This document shows positions 1 through 5,406 of a stretch of DNA of 6,425 nucleotides, piece by piece (the first letter of the stretch is position 1; each line of letters opens with the position of its first letter). Made by a program: the position numbers and the translations under genes. The notes under the pieces are model-generated. The model ran no database searches, had not been told where the DNA came from, and worked only from the letters and a program-made list of their open reading frames with translations. Source of the DNA: an uncultured Actinomycetes bacterium (GTDB taxonomy: Bacteria; Actinomycetota; Actinomycetes; S36-B12; UBA5976); the NCBI GenBank assembly GCA_903925705.1, contig CAIYGJ010000130.1, positions 1 through 6,425 of the forward strand, given 5' to 3'.

Positions 1-647
1 CCGATCTCTGGGCTAGCATGAACGGTCATGTACTAGATTCATCCCTTGGTTATTACATAACTCCGCTCCTAAATGTTGCCTTAGGCGTTTTCTTCTTCAA
101 GGAAAAACTTCGCCCAATGCAGTGGTTAGCAATCGGCATTGCCGCTTTTGCGGTTATGTTCATTACCATCGCAATGGGTGTTGTGCCATGGGTCGCATTG
201 TCACTTTCAATTAGTTTCACAATGTATGGATACGTTAAGAAGCTTGCTAACGTGCAAGCCCTTGAAAGCTTGATGATTGAAACTCTGATCCTTACACCAG
301 TTGCAATCGGGTACTTAGTCTGGCTGCAATTTAATGGGGGAAATACTTTCGTGCAGTATGGACTCGATCACACGCTTTGGATGGCAAGTGCTGGAATTTT
401 CACAGCGATTCCGCTGCTGGCATTCGGTGTGGCAATCACTCGATTGCCATTCACAACACTTGGAATGTTGCAATACATTGGTCCAACCATCCAATTTTTC
501 GTCGGCGTATGGCTGACACAAGAAGCAATGCCACAAGTTCGTTGGATTGGTTTCGTAATCACCTGGGTGGCCCTAGTTATTCTCACAGTTGATGCGTTAC
601 GCAATCGCCGAACTGTCAGCAAGTCTTTCGTGCCAGATCCTGACTAG
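1..647 (+). CDS. rarD: RarD-like EamA-family membrane transporter (5' end outside window)
   Basis: Inner-membrane permease of the drug/metabolite transporter superfamily, RarD subgroup. RarD is historically linked to chloramphenicol sensitivity, but its physiological substrate is not firmly known. The reading frame is open back to base 3, and the residues before the first Met (DLWAS, then MNGHVLDSSLGYYI) continue the RarD pattern of a Trp-containing helix followed by N-G-H-V-x-x-x-S-L-G-Y. The Met at base 18 is therefore internal and the true start lies upstream. About 214 residues are visible; against a usual length near 300, some 80-90 residues (about three TM helices) are missing. Seven hydrophobic segments can be seen, including LGYYITPLLNVALG, the helix after MQW, and LGMLQYIGPTIQFFVG, the last being a well-conserved RarD segment (LGxLQYIxPTxQF). 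The C-terminus is short, polar and basic (RNRRTVSKS). It ends 9 bp before the next gene, in the same frame, so co-transcription is likely. Confidence is high for the family and low for the substrate. Confidence 0.88.
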   Translation, partial: DLWASMNGHVLDSSLGYYITPLLNVALGVFFFKEKLRPMQWLAIGIAAFAVMFITIAMGVVPWVALSLSISFTMYGYVKKLANVQALESLMIETLILTPVAIGYLVWLQFNGGNTFVQYGLDHTLWMASAGIFTAIPLLAFGVAITRLPFTTLGMLQYIGPTIQFFVGVWLTQEAMPQVRWIGFVITWVALVILTVDALRNRRTVSKSFVPDPD

Positions 648-656
648 AGTCATACT

Positions 657-1040
657 GTGAGTAATGTATCCGTTTTACAAGCCGGACTTGCCTGTTGTGG
701 TGTGGAATCAAGTTCAGTCGAATTGGTTTCAAATGTTTGGAATCAGACCGAATCGGTATCAAAGATCTCTGCTGCGCAACACATCTTGGTAATCGCTGGA
801 ACCGTAACACACGCACTTGCTCCAACTGTAAAGTCCGCCTACGATGCTCTGCAGGAACCAAGAGTTGTAGTCGCATTTGGTGCTTGCGCAATATCAGGCG
901 GACCTTATTGGGATTCGTATTCTGTTATTTCTGGCGCCCACCAGATAGTTCCTGTTGATATTCAAGTACCTGGTTGTCCACCCGGCCCTGAAGAGTTAGC
1001 GGCTGCGCTAATGCAAGCGGTGGAGTTGGCAAACCAATGA
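657..1040 (+). CDS. NuoB-like [4Fe-4S] subunit of a complex I / group 4 hydrogenase-type complex
   Basis: A 127-residue homologue of the 20-kDa NuoB/PSST subunit. In complex I this subunit holds the terminal cluster N2, which passes electrons to quinone; in group 4 hydrogenases the equivalent small subunit serves the NiFe subunit. All four expected ligands are visible: tandem Cys13-Cys14 (GLACCGVE), Cys77 (GACAISGGPY) and Cys107 (VPGCPPGPEEL). The tandem CC is the complex-I form of the motif. It is shorter than canonical NuoB (about 160-220 residues): only 12 residues precede the CC pair, and the C-terminus stops soon after the last Cys motif. The GTG start at 657 is supported because the frame is closed at 645-647 (the stop of the upstream transporter gene) and no ATG or other GTG lies between that stop and the CC motif. 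There is no good Shine-Dalgarno, so translation is probably coupled to the upstream gene. It overlaps the next gene by ATGA (1037-1040). The donor and acceptor of the complex cannot be assigned without the large subunit. Confidence 0.85.
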   Translation: MSNVSVLQAGLACCGVESSSVELVSNVWNQTESVSKISAAQHILVIAGTVTHALAPTVKSAYDALQEPRVVVAFGACAISGGPYWDSYSVISGAHQIVPVDIQVPGCPPGPEELAAALMQAVELANQ

Positions 1041-1486
1041 GAGATTTTCAAAGAATAGAAAAATCAGAATGGCAAAGCTACGCATCAGAGATGAAGCAAA
1101 GTGGCTTGGTGAGATGTGAGTGGCTGACTGCAACGCACAATGGCGGAGATTTTTTCGAAATATCGATGATGCTCTCCGATGAAGATTTAACAAAAAATTT
1201 GATTCTTACGACAGAAATCCAAGCTTGTATTGATTCACTTTTGGACGTTTATCCAAGCGTTAGTTTTCACGAACGCGAAGTAGCTCAAATGTTTGGCGTT
1301 GAATTCATAGGTAGCCATGATGAAACACCGGCTTTTGAAATTGAACTTTCTGGATTTCCATTACGCCGCGACTTTGCGCTAGCTACCCGTGTTGATACCC
1401 CGTGGCCAGGAGCAGTTGAACCGGATGAAACTGCAAAACGTCGCCCATCACTTCCGCCAGGAGTTCTACCGGAGTGGTCGCCATGA
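1037..1486 (+). CDS. NuoC-like (30-kDa family) subunit of a complex I / group 4 hydrogenase-type complex
   Basis: A 149-residue member of the NADH dehydrogenase 30-kDa subunit family, a structural subunit of the peripheral arm that packs between the B and D subunits. The family signature is at residues 78-90 (HEREVAQMFGVEF, matching the E-R-E-x-x-x-x-F-G-x-x-F core of NuoC). The downstream GxPLRRDF element is at 106-113, where NuoC proteins have G-x-P-L-R-K-D-Y/F. Residues 1-77 match the family only loosely. The tail after residue 118 is rich in Pro, Arg and Glu (TPWPGAVEP, then LPPGVLPEW) and unlike E. coli NuoC; I recall similar tails in actinobacterial homologues but cannot verify this here. 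Start and stop codons overlap both neighbours by ATGA (1037-1040 and 1483-1486), a strong sign of translational coupling and of equimolar synthesis. A GGAG lies at 1022-1025, 11 nt before the ATG. There are no Cys motifs, as expected for this subunit. Confidence 0.8.
   Translation: MRDFQRIEKSEWQSYASEMKQSGLVRCEWLTATHNGGDFFEISMMLSDEDLTKNLILTTEIQACIDSLLDVYPSVSFHEREVAQMFGVEFIGSHDETPAFEIELSGFPLRRDFALATRVDTPWPGAVEPDETAKRRPSLPPGVLPEWSP
1471..1474 (+). promoter_or_regulatory. Shine-Dalgarno GGAG deciding the ferredoxin start
   Basis: GGAG lies inside the end of the C-subunit gene, 8 nt before ATG 1483. It overlaps the alternative GTG at 1474, which therefore has no upstream site of its own. This favours the ATG and a 131-residue product. 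Confidence 0.6.
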
Positions 1487-1878
1487 ACCATTCAACGATT
1501 GCACTACATCCAGCATCATGCACTTCCTGCATGCTTTGTGTTCGAGAATGCCCGGACTGGTGCATTACGGTCCAGGCTCATTCTGAACCAGATCCCGACG
1601 CTCCTGCCTACAGCAATTCCAGAAGGCAGGCTACAAAAAACGTCTTAGATCAATTCACGATTGATTTTGGACAATGTATGTGGTGCGGTATTTGCATCGA
1701 TGTTTGTCCATTTGATGCCTTGTTCTGGTCAGATTCCTCGATGCCAGCTGGTCAAGGCAAAGGTGAGCTTATTTATGGAATTGAAGCGCTGGCAGCATCG
1801 TTACCAAGTGCAAGACGAAGCGATGGCTCAGCGGCACCACAAATAGACGAACCACCGAGTGGCCGACGCAAGAAGTAA
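1483..1878 (+). CDS. NuoI-like 2x[4Fe-4S] ferredoxin subunit
   Basis: A 131-residue ferredoxin-type protein that probably relays electrons inside the same complex as the two preceding subunits. Cluster 1 ligands are Cys13, Cys16, Cys19 and Cys23 (CTSCMLC then RECP); cluster 2 ligands are Cys65, Cys68, Cys71 and Cys75 (CMWCGIC then DVCP). This is the NuoI/HycF arrangement of two CxxCxxCxxxCP motifs about 40 residues apart. The Cys75 motif continues as PFDALFW, where NuoI usually has PVDAI. The start is set at ATG 1483, not the in-frame GTG at 1474: GGAG at 1471-1474 sits 8 nt before the ATG and would overlap the GTG, and the ATG gives the same ATGA overlap as the previous junction. The last 25 or so residues are polar and basic and end GRRKK, a low-complexity tail not needed for the fold. 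There is no N-terminal membrane helix. The stop codon abuts that of yajQ, which is on the other strand. Confidence 0.85.
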   Translation: MNHSTIALHPASCTSCMLCVRECPDWCITVQAHSEPDPDAPAYSNSRRQATKNVLDQFTIDFGQCMWCGICIDVCPFDALFWSDSSMPAGQGKGELIYGIEALAASLPSARRSDGSAAPQIDEPPSGRRKK

Positions 1879-2370
1879 TTAACGATAGTTCGTGTATTGA
1901 ACTGCGAAATCTAGGTCAGATTCACTGAGCAGTTGCTGAACTTGCTGAAGATCGTCTCGACTCTTTCCAGTAACACGAAGTTCTTCACCTTGAACTTGAG
2001 TCTTAACATTCTTTGGGCCTTCGTCACGAATGATCTTGCCCAGTTTCTTGGCCTGTTCCTGGCTAATGCCGGCCTTAAAGTCACCGTTGATTTTGTAATC
2101 TTTACCAGAGACTCGTGGATCACCGGCGTTGAAAGACTTCAGGCTGACGCCACGCTTAATCAGTTTTTCACGAAAAACTTCTAGTGCGGCTTTAGCTCTG
2201 TCTTCAGTGCTGGAAGTGATCTCAACACCAAGCTCACCCTTCCACTCAATTGTTGTTTCAGTACCTTTGAAATCAAAGCGGGTGGCAAGTTCTTTGGCAG
2301 CCTGACCAAGTGCGTTATCGGCTTCCTGGCGATCAACTTTGCTCACAATGTCCATGCTGGAATCAGCCAT
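1879..2370 (-). CDS. yajQ: YajQ family nucleotide-binding / putative cyclic-di-GMP effector protein
   Basis: A 163-residue cytoplasmic protein of the YajQ family (two ferredoxin-like domains). Members bind nucleic acid or nucleotides, and some (the Xanthomonas homologue) bind cyclic di-GMP and affect transcription; the role in other bacteria is unclear. The N-terminus MADSSMDIVSKVDRQEADNA is nearly the family consensus. It is followed by the RFDFKGT segment, by the middle KSFNAGDPRVSGKDYKI block, and by a C-terminus ending DFAVQYTNYR, all typical. The length fits the usual 160-165. The frame could start 10 codons earlier at 2400, but ATG 2370 is chosen: it matches the family N-terminus and has GAGG 6 nt upstream, whereas the extra ten residues (MKYPVLVRLQ) have no family counterpart. 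It is transcribed away from the oxidoreductase operon and converges with the ferredoxin gene with no spacer. No clear promoter is seen on this strand; TAAAGT (2409-2404) could be a -10 box but lacks a good -35. Confidence 0.93.
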   Translation of the reverse strand: MADSSMDIVSKVDRQEADNALGQAAKELATRFDFKGTETTIEWKGELGVEITSSTEDRAKAALEVFREKLIKRGVSLKSFNAGDPRVSGKDYKINGDFKAGISQEQAKKLGKIIRDEGPKNVKTQVQGEELRVTGKSRDDLQQVQQLLSESDLDFAVQYTNYR

Positions 2371-2376
2371 TTGTAA

Positions 2377-2380
2377 CCTC
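2377..2380 (-). promoter_or_regulatory. Shine-Dalgarno GAGG for yajQ
   Basis: On the minus strand GAGG is followed by TTACAA and then the ATG at 2370-2368, a 6-nt spacing. This supports the shorter yajQ start over the upstream in-frame ATG at 2400. Confidence 0.65.
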
Positions 2381-2428
2381 ACTAAAACGGGATATTTCAC
2401 CCCACTTTACTTTGTGATGATCGGACAA

Positions 2429-2444
2429 ATGGACACAGGTCCAT
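2429..2444. promoter_or_regulatory. Perfect palindrome ATGGAC-ACAG-GTCCAT, candidate operator
   Basis: Six-base arms with a 4-base centre and no mismatch, in the divergent region between yajQ and the first SDR gene. The left arm also takes part in a direct repeat: GGACA at 2423-2427 recurs at 2431-2435, an 8-bp period. It lies about 16 bp upstream of the proposed -35 box of the + strand operon, a usual place for an activator or regulator site. It is also near where the -35 of a weak yajQ promoter would fall. The GTCC arms do not identify a specific regulator family to me. A short RNA hairpin is the alternative reading. Confidence 0.4.
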
Positions 2445-2459
2445 GACACGAAAACTGTA

Positions 2460-2488
2460 TTGATTGGCCATTTGGGAAAACCTGTAAA
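2460..2488 (+). promoter_or_regulatory. Candidate sigma70-type promoter of the SDR-FMO-SDR operon
   Basis: TTGATT (2460-2465), a 17-bp spacer, then TGTAAA (2483-2488). Each hexamer matches the consensus at 4 of 6 positions and the spacing is ideal. Transcription would begin near 2495 and leave a leader of about 50 nt containing the inverted repeat at 2511-2528. Found by eye only; matches this weak also occur by chance. Confidence 0.35.
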
Positions 2489-2510
2489 CGCTGACTGCAC
2501 TTGCCGTAAT

Positions 2511-2528
2511 CTTCCTGATTATAGGAAG
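2511..2528 (+). repeat. Inverted repeat CTTCCT-6 nt-AGGAAG in the leader of the SDR operon
   Basis: A perfect 6-bp stem with the loop GATTAT, ending 10 nt before the GGAG ribosome site (2539-2542) of the first SDR gene. No U-tract follows, so it is not an intrinsic terminator. It could be an operator half-site pair, a small leader hairpin affecting translation, or chance. Confidence 0.35.
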
Positions 2529-2547
2529 TTCGTGAATTGGAGTTTTT

Positions 2548-3249
2548 ATGGGCGTGGCAGTGATCACTGGTGCTGGCAGCGGAATGGGCCGGGCTACCGC
2601 CGAACTCTATATTGAGCGGGACTGGCAGGTTATTGCTGTTGATGTTTCCGATAATCCTGGGTTGGAGTCTGCAAACTTATATTGGGTTAAAGCTGATGTC
2701 CGAAATCGGGAAGCGCTAGAAGCTGCACTGGCACCAGCAGTTGCCGCTGTAGGCGGACAAATAGATTCGGTGGCAAACATTGCTGGAGTTTTTCCGCCTA
2801 CGACACTTGAGACATTTACTGAAGAGAATTTTCGTTTCATATTTGATGTAAATGTGCTTGGTGTCTTGAACGTGACAGCTGCTTGCGTCCCATACATGAA
2901 GTCGGGATCTGCAGTAGTTAATTTTGCTTCCGTTGATGGTTTTACGGTTTCTCGCGGACAACTTCTTTATGGTGCATCAAAGTCTGCAGTAATCATGATC
3001 ACAAAGTCATTGGCACTTGAACTAGCACCAAAGGGCATTCGGGTAAATGGAATTGCACCGGGCTGGGTCGCCACACCAGGAAATGCGGCGACAGGTCGAA
3101 TGGAAGAAGCAGCTAAATCAATCCCAATTGGACGGGTTGCGCATCCTTCTGAGATAGCCGAATGGGTTTGGCTGCTCTCAGACCCAACCAAGGCAGGGTT
3201 TGTCGATGGTGAAACCATTGTGATTTCTGGTGCGGATGTAATGCGATGA
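2548..3249 (+). CDS. Short-chain dehydrogenase/reductase (SDR 1, classical type)
   Basis: A 233-residue NAD(P)-dependent oxidoreductase of the classical SDR family, which interconverts alcohols and ketones in the cytoplasm. The Rossmann glycine motif TGAGSGMG is at residues 7-14. Asp32 at the end of the second strand (VIAVD) points to NAD(H) rather than NADP(H). D50 (ADV) binds adenine, NIAG is at 77-80 (NNAG variant), and the catalytic tetrad is N102, S128, Y141 and K145 (YGASK). The PGW element at 171-173 follows, as usual. It is compact: the N-terminus begins directly at the first strand. GGAG at 2539-2542 stands 5 nt before the ATG, and this is the first gene of the + strand cluster. Its stop lies within an ATGA (3246-3249) that opens a 19-codon ORF leading to the FMO gene. 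The fold is certain, but the substrate cannot be named; the pairing with an FMO suggests a ketone or alcohol intermediate. Confidence 0.92.
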   Translation: MGVAVITGAGSGMGRATAELYIERDWQVIAVDVSDNPGLESANLYWVKADVRNREALEAALAPAVAAVGGQIDSVANIAGVFPPTTLETFTEENFRFIFDVNVLGVLNVTAACVPYMKSGSAVVNFASVDGFTVSRGQLLYGASKSAVIMITKSLALELAPKGIRVNGIAPGWVATPGNAATGRMEEAAKSIPIGRVAHPSEIAEWVWLLSDPTKAGFVDGETIVISGADVMR

Positions 3250-3305
3250 CTTCAAAACAAACTAGATTTGGAGCAAATTACTTGAATGAGGAGACCATGC
3301 AATGA
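3246..3305 (+). CDS. Possible 19-residue bridging ORF between SDR 1 and the FMO
   Basis: ATG at 3246 overlaps the SDR stop (ATGA) and the frame runs 19 codons (MTSKQTRFGANYLNEETMQ) to a TGA at 3303-3305, which overlaps the FMO start ATG at 3302 (again ATGA). The gap is thus spanned exactly by an ORF with coupled junctions at both ends. It has no clear Shine-Dalgarno and would depend on ribosomes that finish the SDR gene. It contains the GAGGAG site of the FMO gene. I recognise no homologue; it has no signal peptide or Cys motif and is polar. It may be a translational coupler, a true micro-peptide, or chance. Confidence 0.25.
   Translation: MTSKQTRFGANYLNEETMQ
3288..3293 (+). promoter_or_regulatory. 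Strong Shine-Dalgarno GAGGAG for the FMO gene
   Basis: GAGGAG lies 8 nt before ATG 3302. A second ATG at 3297 is only 3 nt from this site and belongs to the frame of the bridging ORF, ending two codons later, so 3302 is the FMO start. It is among the strongest ribosome sites in the window, suggesting the monooxygenase is made in quantity. Confidence 0.65.
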
Positions 3306-4588
3306 GTAAGTACTGTGTGATTGGTGCTGGTCCAGCTGGCTTAGCTTCCATGAAAACTTTGGTTGATGCGGGACTTGAATTTGATTGCTTTGAACGCACT
3401 CAAGCGGTGGGTGGACATTGGAATACCGACTATGAAGCTCTGCATCTGATTACTTCGAGCAAAGTAACTGGCTATGAAGGCCATCCAATGTCAGAAGATT
3501 GGCCGATATTTCCAAGTCGTAAATTAATGCTCCAGTATTTTGAAGACTTTGCAGAAGAGTTTGATTTGAAGAAGTACGTGACCTTTGGAATTTCTGTTGA
3601 TCGAGTGGAGCCGCTACCGACAGATGGACCCACCGGGTCAGCTGGTTGGAGCGTAACCACAAGTGATGGCAAGACCAATACTTACGATGGCGTATTTGTA
3701 GCCAACGGCCATCTTTGGGATGAAAAGCGACCAGAATTTCCAGGCGAATTTACCGGCAAGACTATTCATTCTGGCAGTTACGTAAACACAAAAGATATTG
3801 ACGGTACTCGAGTCCTAGTTATTGGCTCGGGTAACTCAGGATGCGACCTCGCAGTTGATGCTGCGCAAAATCATTTTGAGACTGACATTGTGATTCGCCG
3901 TGGACATTTCTTCCAACCAAAAACCTTTTTTGGTGTGCCACGCGCCGAACTTGGCTGGATGCAGGAATTCACATTCGAAGAACAAGACTTAATTGCTCGA
4001 CTCATGATTCGACTATCTGTTGGCACTCACGAGAACTATCCAGGGATGCCAGCTCCGGATCACCGAACTTTGGCTGATGGCCCACCAGTTGTAAATCAGC
4101 TGTTGCTCTACTGGATTCACCACGGTCGTATTGCAGTAAAGCCAGGTATCGAAAGATTTGATGGCAAGACAGTTCACTTCAGTGATGGCACCACCAAGGA
4201 ATACGACACAATTTTGTACGCGACTGGTTTCCATGCGTCGCTTCCGTTTTTATCTGAGGAGTACATCGAACGAAAAGAAGGTGTGCCACTGAGAGTTGGC
4301 GCCGCAATCGTTCCACTAGGGCTAGAAAAGTTCTACTTGATTGGAATGATCGGAGCTCGTGGACCGCAACCACCGATTTATCTAATTCAGGCAAAGATTG
4401 CGCTTGAAATGGTTCGCCTCCATGAACAAGCCGGAGGATTCCGAGCTATTGCGGGGCCACTTGAAAAACTACAAGAGAAAGAATGGCGCATTGATATATT
4501 GCGACCAATCTGGCTCGACCAAGTTGAACACACGAAAACGGCACTTAGCATCATGTCGGATGTTCAACAGGAATCAATCTCCTCATGA
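3302..4588 (+). CDS. Flavin-containing monooxygenase (class B, FMO type)
   Basis: A 428-residue FAD- and NAD(P)H-dependent monooxygenase that inserts one oxygen atom from O2 into a nucleophilic N or S centre, or a ketone, by way of a C4a-hydroperoxyflavin. The FAD Rossmann motif GAGPAG is at residues 8-13, with Glu31 for the ribose (CFER) and the GGHW element at 37-40. The FMO fingerprint FxGxxxHxxxY is exact at 150-160 (FTGKTIHSGSY). The second, NAD(P)-binding motif GSGNSG is at 175-180 and the ATGF motif at 307-310. The fingerprint ends in Tyr, not the Trp-Pro/Asp of Baeyer-Villiger enzymes, and the protein is shorter than typical Baeyer-Villiger enzymes (over 500 residues), so N- or S-oxygenation is more likely; some FMOs also do Baeyer-Villiger chemistry. 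There is no C-terminal membrane helix, so it is soluble. It is preceded by a strong ribosome site and overlaps SDR 2 by ATGA. Trimethylamine monooxygenase is a possible relative, but I see nothing that proves that substrate. Confidence 0.9.
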   Translation: MSKYCVIGAGPAGLASMKTLVDAGLEFDCFERTQAVGGHWNTDYEALHLITSSKVTGYEGHPMSEDWPIFPSRKLMLQYFEDFAEEFDLKKYVTFGISVDRVEPLPTDGPTGSAGWSVTTSDGKTNTYDGVFVANGHLWDEKRPEFPGEFTGKTIHSGSYVNTKDIDGTRVLVIGSGNSGCDLAVDAAQNHFETDIVIRRGHFFQPKTFFGVPRAELGWMQEFTFEEQDLIARLMIRLSVGTHENYPGMPAPDHRTLADGPPVVNQLLLYWIHHGRIAVKPGIERFDGKTVHFSDGTTKEYDTILYATGFHASLPFLSEEYIERKEGVPLRVGAAIVPLGLEKFYLIGMIGARGPQPPIYLIQAKIALEMVRLHEQAGGFRAIAGPLEKLQEKEWRIDILRPIWLDQVEHTKTALSIMSDVQQESISS

Positions 4589-5370
4589 GTGATTGGCTGG
4601 GACTTACTGGTCGAAATGCAGTCATTACTGGTGCCGGTGGCGGAATCGGTAAAGCTGTTGCACTGGAATTAGCGGCCAATGGCGTGCATTGCAACGTGCT
4701 TGATCGAGCAAGTGAATTAGTCGAAAAAACTGTTGCCGAAATTACTTCAAAGGGTGGCCAAGCAACCGGATTCGTTTGTGACGTCACAAATGAGGCTGAA
4801 GTCACCTCTGTTGCCAGTGAAATCAAGAACTGCAACATTTTGGTAAATGCAGCTGGTTTAGTTCGACCAGGCGCACTTGCTGATCTAAAAACCTCGGAAT
4901 GGGAAGATCTGCTGAAGGTAAATCTGACTGGTTATTTTTTGATGGCTAGGAGTTTCACGCCTAACTTAGTGTCTTCTGGCAATGGAGCGATGGTTCACAT
5001 TGCATCTATTTCTAGTACGAACCCACAAGGATCCAGTGGGGCTTACAGCGTAAGTAAAGCTGGCGTAGTAATTATGTCTAAGCAACTAGCGTTTGAACTT
5101 GGGTCACAAGGCGTTCGCAGCAACACAGTAAGTCCAGGACTTGTTCGCACTCCTATGACTGAGGCCTATTACCAGGTTGGAGATGTCGCACAGCGCCGTG
5201 ACGCAGCGGTACCAATTGGTCGAGTAGCAAAGCCAGATGACATTGCTGATGTTGTGACATTTCTAGTAAGTGATCGAGCTCGCTACATAACAGGTGCAGA
5301 TTTGATCGCTGATGGCGGATTTAGCCAGACTTTGATGAGCTCAGTTCCTCGACCTGGTTTTGGGGACTAG
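4585..5370 (+). CDS. Short-chain dehydrogenase/reductase (SDR 2, FabG-like)
   Basis: A 261-residue classical SDR. The glycine motif TGAGGGIG is at residues 15-22, Asp40 (NVLD) suggests NAD(H), D66 (CDV) follows, and NAAG is at 88-91. The catalytic N113, S141, Y154 and K158 (YSVSK) are all present, with PG at 184-185 and the late IADGG element at 241-245 that is common in FabG-like members. It differs clearly from SDR 1 in length, in having a WLGLTGR lead-in before the first strand, and in its C-terminus, so the two are unlikely to be a recent duplication. It starts inside the FMO stop (ATGA 4585-4588). The nearest purine-rich site (AGGA, 4569-4572) is 12 nt away, so translation is probably coupled to the FMO and the two proteins should be made together. 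A role next to the FMO in oxidising or reducing a pathway intermediate is inference. The final 15 residues (after GFSQTL) are a loose tail. Confidence 0.92.
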   Translation: MSDWLGLTGRNAVITGAGGGIGKAVALELAANGVHCNVLDRASELVEKTVAEITSKGGQATGFVCDVTNEAEVTSVASEIKNCNILVNAAGLVRPGALADLKTSEWEDLLKVNLTGYFLMARSFTPNLVSSGNGAMVHIASISSTNPQGSSGAYSVSKAGVVIMSKQLAFELGSQGVRSNTVSPGLVRTPMTEAYYQVGDVAQRRDAAVPIGRVAKPDDIADVVTFLVSDRARYITGADLIADGGFSQTLMSSVPRPGFGD

Positions 5371-5397
5371 TCTTGTATTTCTGAACCAGTCGGGATC

Positions 5398-5401
5398 GAG
5401 G
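5398..5401 (+). promoter_or_regulatory. Shine-Dalgarno GAGG for the NDH-2 gene
   Basis: GAGG stands 5 nt before ATG 5407 in the 36-bp gap after SDR 2. It fixes the start of a gene that runs off the window. The gap shows neither a convincing promoter nor a terminator, so read-through from the upstream operon is expected. Confidence 0.6.
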
Positions 5402-5406
5402 TCATC

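Noticed and set aside
18..20. ATG at 18 as the start of the RarD-like gene
   Set aside because: The frame is open upstream to the window edge and the residues before it (DLWAS) continue the conserved RarD helix, so this Met is internal.
1474..1482. GTG 1474 as the ferredoxin start
   Set aside because: It overlaps the GGAG ribosome site that suits ATG 1483, and adds only three residues (MVA).
1887..1903. AGTTC-7 nt-GAACT hairpin at the yajQ 3' end as a terminator
   Set aside because: Only a 5-bp AT-rich stem with no T-tract on either strand; too weak for an intrinsic terminator.
2371..2400. Ten-residue N-terminal extension of YajQ from ATG 2400
   Set aside because: The family N-terminus is MADSS..., and GAGG stands 6 nt before the ATG at 2370.
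2548..5370. The two SDR genes as a tandem duplication
   Set aside because: They differ in length, N-terminal lead-in, glycine-motif sequence, NNAG variant and C-terminus; only the general family motifs are shared.
5365..5390. GACT...AGTC partial inverted repeat between SDR 2 and ndh as a terminator
   Set aside because: The arms are 4 bp with an 18-nt loop and no T-run follows.
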